This document shows positions 45,801 to 56,390 of a DNA stretch of 64,000 bases, one piece after another. The notes below the pieces were generated by a model, which saw only the letters and a list, made by a program, of their open reading frames with translations, did not search any database and was not told the DNA's origin. The DNA comes from Persicaria tinctoria (lineage: Eukaryota; Streptophyta; Magnoliopsida; Caryophyllales; Polygonaceae), in contig JBANSL010000013.1 in NCBI GenBank assembly GCA_037127255.1, forward strand, positions 16,450,688-16,514,687. The letters are read 5' to 3'. Numbering within the stretch: the first letter of the stretch is position 1; each line of letters opens with the position of its first letter. Made by a program: the position numbers and the translations under genes.

Positions 45801-48240
45801 TACCTATCTCAAGGGAAAAGAACATGCGTATTCATTCCAAAAGACACAATCAAGTCCTACACGGGTGCATGCGAGATAAACTAGTAGTATGTGATTCCAT
45901 GGAACCAGACATGCTCAGCAACTTTAAACAGGGTACGCGGGATTTATTGAGCATCACAATTATCACATATATGAACAATGCACGAGCTTGGCGTATGCAT
46001 CATACGAGAACATATACTAGCAACATAGTAACTACCTCATCTAACACAATGATCATATAATAGGTCAATCATGGCACGTAATCATATGACGAGGTACATT
46101 TAGAAATCATGGGTCCCACACGATACTAGCGATACATGATGTAATACAAGCATAGTCACAAGTCATTAAGAGGAGCTCAACATAATATTCACGAAACATG
46201 AGGCATCCTCAGAATAACAAGAAAGGCATCATTGGCGACATATTATAGTCATGTTAAGAGCGAACCATCATAGAGCACATATATAGTACAATAGTCATCA
46301 CATCATAGAACAAGTGCAACAAGTGATCCTCTTAGTTAGTTATATTGGAAATCATGAGCCCTACCAGACACTGCTAACACTTATCAAACATTAACACAAT
46401 CAGGGTAACTCGACTAAATCCATTCTAACATTCGTGCATCATGCGTATGCGAAATCATGATATAGCGTGGTGTGTGATCATGCGAGGTGTCCAGTCATAT
46501 GTTCATGCAAGCACGAGAGAATATCATAGGGTAATAGGGAAATACCACCGAGCGATAACATATAAGCATGCTAGGATTTACCATCACGAAAAGCAAGTCG
46601 ATCATCGAATTCAACATCAGTCTAATCAGGATGAGTAAAACACTTTAAGAAGAGGGAAGAATCACACTATCAAGGACCTAGTCTGGGAGAGAATTAGCAG
46701 TACTGTAGGCAAGATATAAGCTCACGCCAGTCACAACCAAGGGTCCTACACGACACTAATAGCTCAACATAACATGCTTTACATATAAACATTTAATTGA
46801 TAGTTACAACGGTACGCAAGAAATCCATCACTCATATCCCGACGATATAGAAGCATGGGGGCAATGCAACAGTGTATAATACGAACCTAGTAATGGGACA
46901 ATATAGCTAGAATACGGGGACATGACCTCAAATCAACACATAACATGATATAGCATGCATTCATCAAGACTCAATTATACCACATACTCTCCATCCAAAG
47001 CACGTAATCATACAACAATATTAACTTGCAAGATCATCAATAATGATTGATTTAACGAATACAAAATAGATGAGCATGCTACATATTCTCGTCACAAGGG
47101 AGTGATAAGCATTGACACATCATCATCCATCATGCTAAGGCGATCATGTACAAGCATTCATACAGGGAGGGTTTGATCACACTACCACAAACCTAATCCA
47201 GGAGGAAATAACGATCATGCAAGTTCGTATCATATGTTTCATGCTTCCTATCAACCATACGATCAGTAAGCCAAGTAAACATGCTATAACAACAATAGTC
47301 ATGGTATAAGAAAGGACACAACACGATACTTGAGGAGGGTAACTAACCACAACATGAGCTTAAACAAATCATGACAGAAAGCAAGGCATAACATGAGCAA
47401 CTTCTTACAACGATCATTTACAAGGTACATGCGAGAGATTACGAAATCATGTCATGCAGTTCAAAGAGAGTCACCATTACAACCGGACAGAGATCCCTAA
47501 AGACAATCATTGACTTTTCCCAACCGACTCATCACCCCTGTTTCCCGTGGGACTCCGATACGACTTTTCATGGCAAAGAGACATTAGTTGATCATTATAA
47601 GAATAAGGGAGGACAACCCTATAAACACCTTATTTCTGACTCAGAGTGACATCCAAAACTTCCAACACTCACTCAGACAACTTAACATAGCACCATGATT
47701 CCCGACACAATGTGTTTACCAACCCAATTTCCCGTGGAAGACACTGACATCCAGGAAAAGGCTAGATAGAACCGTCAAGGGGTTAACATAATGGAAGGGG
47801 TTATTCCACACAAGCTGGGTTTGACCATGTAGAATTAAAGGGACTCCCGCTATCCCGTTCGTACAGGTAAGTCAGTACACATTTAATAGTCAGGCATACC
47901 AAGCAGATATCTAACACAGCAAGCACTCAACATCGAATCAGTTAGTGACACTCATAATCATCTCATTGGAATCTTCCAGACCCATCTGTAAAGAGCAAGC
48001 TAGTATTTTGCCTACCGTTCCCAACTACACCCAATAGGGGAGGTCTAGCGCCTTTACTACCCACTCGCGTCCCTATTTAGTCGGTTTTCCATATTTTATG
48101 ATAAGTCAAGTTCATTACTTAGTCCAATTTAGGTTAGACATCTTAAATTCATTTTGCCCTCTTTAAAACACTTTCAAGTCATTTGAAATTCATGGGCGGT
48201 TTTCCAAACATACACTCGACCCTTTTGTACCCGAATTGCA
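42869..48240 (-). other. Non-coding interior of the LARD element
   Basis: Strongly A/C-rich on plus (T/G-rich on the transcribed strand), with many short phrases such as 'catcatg', 'atcatatc' and 'aacatca'. The longest open frames are about 60-78 codons and show no retroelement domain. A GC-rich dyad lies near 45486-45510. No captured host gene was recognised. Confidence 0.75.
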
Positions 48241-48241
48241 C

Positions 48242-48260
48242 AACCTCAGCTCTGATACCA
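48242..48260 (-). promoter_or_regulatory. Primer-binding site (initiator Met tRNA) of the LARD element
   Basis: On minus, a few bases after the 5' LTR, the sequence is TGGTATCAGAGCTGAGGTT, whose first 12 bases match the complement of the plant initiator methionine tRNA 3' end used by many plant LTR elements. It fixes the orientation as minus. Confidence 0.9.
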
Positions 48261-48264
48261 TCTT

Positions 48265-51200
48265 TGTAACGGCCCAGAATTATAATTTCCGGGTTACGTT
48301 TCAAGGGATAAAACCCCTTGTTCGGATCTTGCAATCCAGGTACGGGTCGAGGTTTCAAACACTTTTATGATTAGTATAAAGAGGGATTTCAAACCCTAAA
48401 AACCTCGAAGGGCCGTTGGGTACCCTTAATCTGTCCGAAGACTATGTCGCGGAATCCATTTCAAACGGAAGTAAAGCGGAAGCAAGGTAAAGATACAAGT
48501 GTCACGGCAGAGCCGGATCAAAACCAAATCATGAGTGGGTGGTTACCATTGTATTAAATTAGAATGTTAGCCAGATTCTTCGAATCGCCAAAAGGGAACC
48601 CCATCATATCGACATCGAGCACTCAATCTGCAGATAATACCTTTAAAAGAAGAACGGGGAAAGGAATCAGATCGAGCCACGCACGCGGGACCGGCAGTCC
48701 TCTCTGAGGCCACATAGTATGTGCTATACCTAATAAAGATGCTCTAATGCAGTACGGAATTCAAACACACTAGCATGCTCCTAGTTCATAATAATGTGCG
48801 GAAATACTGTAAAGGGCCCAAGACAATGCCAAGTGGCATATCCCTCTCCTACCTCCACCTCTTCCGACAGGCGGAGACTGGCCAGCTCGTGAATGCATTC
48901 ATTCATAATAGGGTGGCACGCATGCCTAACCCGCTCCACAATAAAGCCCGCAGACATATCATAATGTAAGGAAGTACTCGATTGACTCAGGGTACCCGAT
49001 GAGGCTGGGCTACCCTATGACCCTAGCAAAGACTTCTAGGACTATCACAGATAACGGCCGTTCTGTTTACATACGCACAAAGAAAGAGAATGCTCAACGA
49101 TCGATGCAACCTAGCATGGTACTACATGGCATGCTGATCATGAATGCAACACCTAACATAAAATGCAACAACAGGCCTGAATGTCCAACCTGAGTAAGCC
49201 CCCTAGGGAACTTACCTGAAGATGCAGAACAGCAATATAACACAAGCAAGGGCCCAAATGCAAGTCCAAAGCAATCCGAAAGCAATACACACCTATCATT
49301 AAGCCATTTTCATAAGCTATCGGGCTAACATTCATATACACAGAACCCAAGTTCTCAACATACTCAAAACCAATCGATGGTAAAATCATTTTCCAAAACC
49401 TTTCCGATATGATCAACATCAATCAAAATCATTTTTCCAATTTCCTTCTCAAAACTAATATCATTAAGCCAAGACAAAATCCCGACATTTGAAATGACAC
49501 TTTTAACATAACTTCAAGCTCAAGATCAATTAGTTCAAGTTCCGTCAAATCCCTTCCTTAATATGGAATATTAAAATAACATTTCAGAACTCATTTCCCC
49601 AAACTCTTAAATCTCGAGTTAAGTCAACTCATTTTTAAAATAATTTCTCAAATCATATTATAGAGACAATTCCGGCATTTTAGTTTTCAAGACAATCAAT
49701 CCTTTTAAGAGATAATTCCGGATCACGTGATAACCCTTTTTAAATAATTTTCCAAAACTCTCCTTTTAATTTTATTAATTCCATTTACTTAAGATATTTT
49801 ATATCAAAATATACATAAGTCTTAAAAATCCATTTTCCATTCCACCACATTTTACCCAAAGAATTAGGCCCAAGGAAATAGGCCCAATCTTTTTTTAAAA
49901 TTTCGGATCCAATAACCCATACCCAAAAGCTGAACCGGTTTTTCATTTAAAACAAAATGAACCGAGCCAAAACCCGAACCAAATGCTGAAGGAATGAAAG
50001 GGGGAGAAGGGATCCGGATGCACAACCCGAAATGAACTGGATACCCGGCCCAGACCCGAAATATTAGGCCCAAGATCTGCCCAACTGTTAAGTGAACCCA
50101 TCTCCTTCCTCAACAGAAGAACAGAGACGCAGCGACGGCGAAGGAAAAGGACGGGAGAAGGAGGTGAAAACCTCAGGCCACCGGCGGTGCCCTGTCTCCG
50201 AACAACCCTCTCCCAACCGAACTAGAACTCAATTTCTAAAACACCCAGACAGCCAGAAAGAAGATGCAGCGAGGAAGGAGAGTGAGGAGGATTACCGAGA
50301 TCGCAAGATTCCGACTCCGAGGGGCTCCGAGACCGGCTCCGGCGGCGATTGACGAGGAAGGAGCTCCGACCGAGTCCTAGGAGAAGTAATGGGTGAGCAA
50401 AAACAGACTTTGACGAGATTAGGACCGGAATCGAATAAGAAAACAAAGTCGACCTTCGAGAGCTACGGTGAGCGCGAGAGGGCTGGTGGCGGCGTTGGCG
50501 GCTCCGGGAGAAGCTGCTGCTGCTTCTGGCGGCTTCGGGATCCTACTGGCGTCTCAAGGCGCTCGAAACAGGGGGGAGGGAGAGCCTGGCGCTGCTGGTT
50601 GCTCGTCGAGGAGAAAGGAAGGAGGAACGGAGGGAGGTTGCTGCTGCGGCTTGGTGGAAGACGGAGAAGGAGCTGCTACCGCTGCTCCTCGGGGAAGAAG
50701 AACAGAGCTACTGGTTGCTCTCGGCGTTGCTGGTGGAGAGGAGCTGAGCAAAATGGAGGTGTCTTGGGGAGGGGTTCCTCACGGCAACAACAGAGAGGGG
50801 AGATGGAACTGGGGTGTGTTTGGATTCCTTGTTTGTGTGAGAGAAAAGTGTGGTCAAAACCTGATTTTGGAAAAGAAGGATTTGTTGTTTGTTTTCCATA
50901 GGAAATGTCTCAAAGAAGGGAGGGAGTGAAAGGAGGGATAGAATTTTACCCAAATGAGAGGGATGACATGGAATGGATAAGAATGGGAGAAGGTGACGGA
51001 ATTGGGGTCCCGAGTCGGAAATGTGAATTTCCGACAATTGATATTTTAAATCCCGCTCTCTCGATCTTATTCCGACTTGATCAAAATAACGCTTCAAATT
51101 TTCAAAGATGTCAACATCCCAAAGTTTATTTCAAATCCCAAGGTAAAATGACGGAATCGTCCCTCAAAGTTCAAAATTAGGTTGGAATCCGCTTAAAGGA

Positions 51201-51317
51201 TTTCAATTTCGATTTAGGAAATTATGGACGAGTTTTTCTGGAAATATCCGAATTTTTATTTTATTTTATCTTATTATTATTTATTGAAATTTATTATTTA
51301 AAATCCGGGCCTTTACA
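48265..51317 (-). repeat. 5' LTR of the LARD element
   Basis: Same length (3053 bp) and apparently same sequence as 39800-42852. As the 5' LTR of a minus-strand element it would hold the active promoter, driving transcription leftwards into the interior. Confidence 0.93.
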
Positions 51318-51487
51318 AAAAATGTGATTAGTTTAAAGAGAAAAAAAAAGAATAAAAATAATAATTAAAGAAAATAAATAATTAAAAAAGGGACCAAAAA
51401 AACTTGATTGGTGGAAAAGAGATGATTAAGGAGAAGTTAACACATAAGCCTAAAGTGTTCTAAATTAAGAGTATATATAGATATAGA

Positions 51488-51902
51488 TTAATTATTATAT
51501 TGAAAACATTAGAAGATAGGGGTGTTATTATATCTATAATAAATATAAAATATAATTCTATTCTCACCCCAAAACCCTATTATAAGTAAGGCATTAACCC
51601 ATACTCAATCTGTTACGAGTATCTCCACCTAAGGTTAGGTTTATACTACGTTTTTGTACTAGTCTTTAACTATTTGAGTTGACTTATAAATCTCATCCTG
51701 CATACAGTTTGCCCTCTTTCTGTATCAAAACTCAATCGATTCTTACTTTTTATTTATTTTGTAAATCAATTAACGTACTATTGTTTTCACTAGGGTAACT
51801 ATGAATTAAAATCTTATGAATTTTTGTTTTGATCAACAGATGTTGCGTTTTCATTAGGGTAACTATGAATTATTTTTCCAACATGCATTGAAAGTCGACG
51901 TT
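51488..51902. other. AT-rich flank upstream of the SSL pseudogene
   Basis: It may have held the first exon or promoter of the SSL gene. A 'cactagggtaactatgaatta' phrase occurs twice (51789-51808 and 51854-51871, the second 'cattaggg'), a local duplication. No signal-peptide exon was recognised. Confidence 0.35.
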
Positions 51903-53200
51903 TTTATCCTATCCCGCACCCTCCTGGGGCTATGGGACCAGAGACCCTTGCATTTGACTGCCAAGGAAAAGGACCTTATGTTGGGGTTTCCGATGGACGA
52001 ATACTCAAATACATCGGTCAAGGACATTGGTCTGAATATGCTACAATGCCAACTTGGTAAGTTATTTATGTTTCTCTTCATTCTGACTTTTATTATATAT
52101 CTTATACGGAGGATTTATTTATTTCTTAGAAAAGCAATCCTAGATTATTTAGAATTATCAATTATATGTATTCTCGATCTTATTATCTTTTTGAATATTA
52201 TTTATCAATGTTTTCCCAAATATGTATACGAACAATGATTATATATCTTATATGGAGGATCTATTTCTTTCTTAGAAAAGCAATCCTAGGTTATATAGAA
52301 TTATATGTATTCTCGATCTTATTATCTTTGCGAATATTATTTATCAATGTTTTTCCATTCTATTTAGGTCTAGGATGTGTATTGGAATCAACAATTCACC
52401 CTATGAACGTTTATGTGGAAGGCCTCTTGGTCTTAAGTTCCACCCGAAAACATGTACACTATATGTTACGGATGCATACCATGGATTAGTCGAAGTTGCC
52501 CCAGGAGGTGGTCAAGGTTTTACTGTAACCAATGCCACAGATGGAGTCCCGTTTAAGTTTATGAATTCACTAGACATTGATACAGAAAGTGGAGTGATAT
52601 ATTTCATAGATTCAAGCACACAATTTGAACGATGGTAAAATTCTCGATTTTATGGTTATATTTCTCGATTGATTTGGTCAAACTTCTAAGTTTAAGTTTA
52701 TCTATTGCAGGGAGTTCCAAAGCTTAATAAATACCGGGGATCACACAGGAAGGGTGATGACATACAATCCAACTGATCGCACAGTGAAGGTGCTGCTTAA
52801 CAACTTGTCATTTCCTAATGGAGTAGCACTAGGGAGTAATAATGAATTTCTACTCATCTCCGAGACGACAACTGGCCGAATCTACAAGTACTAGTTGAAG
52901 GGTCCAAGAGCTCACCGAAGTGACCTACTTCTTACCCTTGAAGGTCGTCCCGATAACATCAAGAGAGATTCCGCTGGAAACTTTTGGATCGCTCAAGTAC
53001 TAACATTCCTGTCAGTACTCGGTTCAGGGGATAGAGGTTTTCCTACAAAAATCAATTCAATGGGACAAATATTGGAAGAGTTAGATGGTAGAAATGGGGT
53101 ACCAGACTTCCCAGTGGTCTACGCAAGTGATGTTAAGGAAGTCAATGGGAGGATATGGATTGGGAACGTTATTAACAATATTGTTGGAGTACTTTATTAG
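51903..53200 (+). pseudogene. Strictosidine-synthase-like (SSL) beta-propeller protein, nonsense mutation, N-terminus missing
   Basis: Three exon blocks have correct GT/AG borders and matching phases: about 51903-52056 ('YPIPHPPGAMGPETLAFDCQ', 'GPYVGVSDGRILKYIGQG'), 52378-52634 ('CGRPLGLKFHP', 'LYVTDAYHGLVEVAPGGG', 'FMNSLDID', 'GVIYFIDSS') and 52711-53200 ('GRVMTYNPTDRTVKVLLNNL', 'SFPNGVAL', 'GRPDNIKRDSAGNFWIA', 'EVNGRIWIGNV'). The family folds as a six-bladed beta-propeller. True strictosidine synthase condenses tryptamine with secologanin, but most SSL proteins do not. A TAG at 52892-52894 replaces the Trp usual in 'KYWLKGP'. The N-terminal signal-peptide exon was not found. A pseudogene is most likely; relics of another copy lie at 35766-36475. 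Confidence 0.85.
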
Positions 53201-53297
53201 CCATTAGACCGACTAATTATATGATGAGTTGGATAAAGTTTGAATTTTTTTTTTTTTGGTGAACATATTTTCTTTTATTTTTAACTATTGTATTATT

Positions 53298-53449
53298 TAT
53301 TAAGAAAGTAATTGTAAAAGATTTATTTTTATCTTTTTTTCCATATCTTTTGTATATGATTATACTTTGTAACCTCTATTATAAATATAATGTATATCTT
53401 GGTGGGGAGATCAACAGAGATTACAATCAATTCATTGTGTAATCTTTTA
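53298..53449 (+). repeat. 5' LTR of the deleted Copia element
   Basis: Nearly identical to 54978-55129. Contains a TATA-like 'attataaatataatgtat' and the shared 'ggggagatcaacagag'. Confidence 0.9.
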
Positions 53450-53521
53450 TGGTATCCAGAGCAGGTTCCGAACCCTAAAAAAAAAAAATTTCACCACCGC
53501 CGCCTCCCTTTCTTCTCCACC

Positions 53522-54963
53522 ATGTCGACTTCCGCCTCCTCCACCAGTCCTGACGGCACTGGTACTCCCACCCCAAACACAACCAATAATTCCGCCAACC
53601 TCCTCTCCGCTGCAATCGGTTCCAATCCCAATTTCGGCCTGCAATTTCCTCAGTTTTCTGTCAAGTTGGATCGTTCCAACTTCTCTGTTTGGCGTGCAAA
53701 CGTCCTACCACCGTCCGTCTTGTCTTATGCATTGCTCTAACTAAGGGGTGGCCTATTCGACAACTTGATATCAATAATGCCTTTCTTAATGGGGACTTGT
53801 CTGAGGATGTTTACATGGATCAGCCACCAGGTTTTGTTAATTCCTCCCGTCCTTCGTTTGTTTGTCATCTCCGTAAGGCTCTCTACGGTCTCAAGCAAGC
53901 TCCTAGGGCGTGGTTTGGTAAGCTCAAGTCCTTTCTGCTTCAGTCGGGGTTTCAGGCTTGTCAGTCGGATTGCTCTCTATATGTGTTCTCTTCCTCCTCC
54001 GATGTGATCTACATTCTGGTGTATGTGGATGACATCATCATCACTGGCAGTTCCTCTCCTGCGATTAGTCGCTTCATCGGCAGACTCAACGAGATGTTCT
54101 CGCTCAAGGACCTAGGTCCCCTGCACTACTTCCTGGGCGTTGAGGTCACTTGCTCCCCCACTCGGCTTCTCTTGTCCCAGCAACAGTACATCCGATCGCT
54201 GCTCCTTCGCTCCAAGATGGACGAGGCTAAACCCATCTGTAGCCCGGCTGAGCCTCACTCGCGGCTTCACCAGGCTGGCGATCCAATGGCTGGCCCGTCT
54301 CTTTACAGGAGCATCGTCGGTGCGCTTCAATATGTGGTCATCACTCGTCCTGAGATTGCTTATGCGGTCAATCGTTTCTGTCAGTATATGCAGTCCCCAA
54401 CAAAGGATCATTGGTCGACAGTCAAACGCATACTTCGCTATCTGAAAGGCACTTTGTCCTACACCTTTTAGATTCGCTCGTGCTCTCGCTTCTCCATCAC
54501 CGCTTTTACTGATGTCGGCTGGGTGTCAGATTCGGATGACTGCCGCTCGCAGTACGGCTTTTCTATTTATCTTGCTGATTCCCTTATCAGTTGGACGTCC
54601 AAGAAGCAACATGTCGTTGCCCGTTCTAGTACGGAAGCGGAGTACAGAGCCATCGCTGAGACTGTTGCTGAACTCAGCTGGATTGCTCAACTGTTTCGGG
54701 ATCTTCGTCAACGACTTCCGTCCATCCCTGTCGTCCTCTGTGACAGCCTAAGTGCCACTTTCATGGCCAGGAATCCAGTTCTCTCTAGTCGCTCCAAGCA
54801 TATTCCTGTCGACTTTCACTTCGTCCGGGAAAAGGTTGATGCCGGTGAACTTGTGGTTCGTCACATTGGGACTCATGATCAAACTGCTGACATCTTCACT
54901 AAGGCTCTCAGCAATCGCCGTTTTGAGTTGTTACGCTCCAAGCTTCATGTCGTTGCCCCTCCA
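53522..54963 (+). pseudogene. Copia gag start fused by deletion to RT-RNase H
   Basis: An ATG at 53522 opens a Ser/Thr/Pro-rich gag start that reaches 'FSVKLDRSNFSVWRA'. Near 53697 coding jumps to RT in another frame ('PTTVRLVLCIALTKGWPIRQ'), so the rest of gag, protease, integrase and the first RT blocks are deleted. RT then shows 'QLDINNAFLNGDLSEDVYM', 'ALYGLKQAPRAW', catalytic 'ILVYVDDIIITG', 'LKDLGPLHYFLGVEV' and 'RPEIAYAVNRFCQYM', ending at an in-frame TAG (54469-54471). RNase H continues after the stop: 'ARSSTEAEYRAIAETVAEL', 'CDSLSATFMARNPVLSSRSK', 'HIPVDFHFVREKV', 'TADIFTKAL'. It is not functional on its own. Confidence 0.88.
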
Positions 54964-54977
54964 TGAGTTTGCGGGGG

Positions 54978-55129
54978 TATTAGGAAAGTAATTGTAAAAG
55001 ATTTGTTTTTATCTTTTTTTCCATATCTTTTGTATATGATTATACTTTGTAACCTCTATTATAAATATTATGTATCTCTTGTTGGGGAGATCAACAGAGA
55101 TTACAATCAATTCATTGTGTAATCTTTTA
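54978..55129 (+). repeat. 3' LTR of the deleted Copia element
   Basis: Partner of 53298-53449 with few substitutions. It is followed by the second copy of TTATT. Confidence 0.9.
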
Positions 55130-55224
55130 TTATTCAATAACTCTTTTTTTAATAAAGTAAGTAGCATTAATACTACTTAGAGTTGCATCTTTCCATTTCA
55201 TATTTGTGCAAGTATGATTAGTCT

Positions 55225-55490
55225 TTATTTGTGCTAGCTGCTGGTTCCCGTATTACAGTCCAGCAGCTAACTCAATTCATGGCTACATGTTGCGATACTA
55301 GTCGTTCATTAAGCGGCTACTACTGTTTCTAAGTCTTCAAGAGAGAGCGAGTATCGGAGCATGTCCTATGCTGGAAGTGAAGTTGTGTGGATCACTGGGA
55401 TTCCGTTGTGTTGTGACAACAAGTCCGCTCATCAGCTAGCTGTAAATCCGGTTTATCATGAACGGATGAAGCATTTGTGTATCGATGAAA
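55225..55490 (+). pseudogene. Small fragment of a different Copia RNase H
   Basis: Around 55325-55490 the sequence encodes 'VSKSSRESEYRSMSYAGSEVVW' and 'PLCCDNKSAHQLAVNPVYHERMKH', the Copia RNase H signature, with its ends lost. 'VQQLTQF' is readable near 55255-55285. It is unlike the adjacent Copia element in sequence, so it comes from another insertion. Confidence 0.75.
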
Positions 55491-55956
55491 GATGAGCATC
55501 TAGAGTTCTCTGCAAGGTAGCAGAGGAAGAGGTACACAGATCTCAGATCTGTGCTTGGAGTGTGGAAACACAGCCCTTGCTGTGTTTTCATACCAACCAA
55601 TCCTGATCTCATCAGAGATTGACAAACCCCCACAAGAAGGATTTTTGACACACAGTTTAACTACAAACCAGATTGATTTCTGGTTTCCATCAAGCTAAAA
55701 AGGTAAAATAGAAAACCAAATTGAATATACAAATAATACAGTATATATTTACTCTACACAAAACATCTTTGACAAAGTTAGAAAATTAGCATTAACTAAT
55801 TAATACCGAGTAGAAACCAATCGATCAACAATCACTAAAAGCAAGCAAATTAAAGTGTTGAAAACGATCGAGCTAGCTCTCTCTTTTTCCCTCCAAATCT
55901 CCTTGTTATGGACATATTACAAATTACAAAATAATGCCATTTAATCATATTCTTAT

Positions 55957-55968
55957 TTTGGCGCGAAA
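55957..55968. promoter_or_regulatory. E2F binding site upstream of the SMR gene
   Basis: TTTGGCGCGAAA matches the palindromic E2F consensus TTTSGCGCSAAA at every position. It lies about 50 bases upstream of the TATA box and 102 bases upstream of the start codon, a usual position for cell-cycle regulated plant promoters. Confidence 0.8.
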
Positions 55969-56015
55969 TTGAAAATATAGAGCTAGCTACCTCCAAATCC
56001 AACCCTTCTCGATCT

Positions 56016-56023
56016 TATATAAA
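56016..56023 (+). promoter_or_regulatory. TATA box of the SMR gene
   Basis: TATATAAA, 47 bases before the ATG at 56070, implying a short leader beginning near 56045-56055. Confidence 0.75.
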
Positions 56024-56069
56024 CAGCTAGCTTTCATGAAATTAAGAATCAAATACACAAATTAAACCG

Positions 56070-56390
56070 ATGGATCGCCTCCCACAAACAGAGAAGCTTC
56101 ATTCCAATTCAATTGTTTTCTCTCCGATCAGGGTTGGAATCGAGATAGACAGCCGTAGATCTATAGATTTTCAGTTCGTAAACAAAAGCTCTTGCTTTTC
56201 GGATGAAACCGATCAAGAAGACGATGGATACACGACGCCGACTTCGGAGGAGCATAGGATCCCGAAGCCGAGGTCCCATAAATGCCCGCCCGCGCCTAAA
56301 AAGAGGCGTCGTGTTAGAGAAAGCTATGGTTCGACGGTACAGACGGCTGCAAGAAAAAAATTCCGGTTGTTCTCTGATGAGCCACACTGA
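56070..56390 (+). CDS. SIAMESE-RELATED (SMR) type cyclin-dependent kinase inhibitor
   Basis: Intronless frame of 106 residues. Around residues 51-76 it carries the two signature motifs of the plant SIM/SMR family in the right order: 'YTTPTSEEHRIP' followed by 'CPPAPKKRRRV'. Family members bind CDK-cyclin complexes in the nucleus, block mitotic entry and promote endoreduplication, often in response to stress or differentiation. The basic stretch after CPPAPKK can act as a nuclear localisation signal. Length fits the family (about 80-130 residues). The start is the first ATG after a clear TATA box. An E2F site (55957-55968) suggests cell-cycle or DNA-damage linked transcription. Assignment to a particular SMR number is not possible by eye. 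Confidence 0.85.
   Translation: MDRLPQTEKLHSNSIVFSPIRVGIEIDSRRSIDFQFVNKSSCFSDETDQEDDGYTTPTSEEHRIPKPRSHKCPPAPKKRRRVRESYGSTVQTAARKKFRLFSDEPH

Larger units (their letters stand above)
39800..51317 (-). mobile_element. Recently inserted non-coding LTR retrotransposon (LARD-type, 11.5 kb)
   Basis: Two 3053-bp LTRs (39800-42852, 48265-51317) flank a 5412-bp interior. The target duplication is AAAAA (39795-39799, 51318-51322). A tRNA-iMet primer site and a PPT place it on the minus strand. The interior has no gag, protease, RT or integrase frame, only short open frames, so it fits the large retrotransposon derivatives that rely on a partner element. Every open frame listed in one LTR recurs unchanged 8465 bp away in the other, pointing to no or very few differences and thus a very recent insertion. 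LTR ends (TGTAAAGGCCCGG on minus) resemble Ty3/Gypsy chromovirus-type LTRs. Confidence 0.9.
37081..51487 (-). mobile_element. Helitron (minus strand) with tandemly repeated 5' end, interrupted by an LTR element
   Basis: On minus, the 3' terminus reads GGGAACTGCACTAG (37081-37094 on plus), preceded by a hairpin GCGCCATGGCGC (37096-37107) and followed by T: a typical Helitron end. The far end reads TCTATATATACTC (to 51481) or TCTATATCTATATATAC (to 51487) after an A, a typical Helitron 5' start. Between them, units that each end in this same 5' motif ('aagagtatatatagat' on plus) repeat about 11 times at 190-200 bp. A younger LTR element (39800-51317) sits in the last unit. Without it the Helitron is about 2.9 kb. 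There is no Rep/helicase coding. Confidence 0.72.
53298..55129 (+). mobile_element. Internally deleted Ty1/Copia retrotransposon with short LTRs
   Basis: Two 152-bp LTRs (53298-53449, 54978-55129) are flanked by the 5-bp target duplication TTATT (53293-53297, 55130-55134). The 5' LTR is followed at 53450 by TGGTATCCAGAGCAGG, a near match to the initiator-Met primer site. The 3' LTR is preceded by the PPT 'gtttgcggggg'. Both LTRs begin TATTA rather than the usual TGTTA. The interior keeps only the start of gag joined to the second half of RT plus RNase H. It inserted about 100 bp downstream of the SSL stop. Confidence 0.9.

Noticed and set aside
52892..52894. Reading the TAG in the SSL copy as a normal gene end
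   Set aside because: Conserved SSL coding continues in the same frame for another 100 codons after it, so it is a nonsense change.
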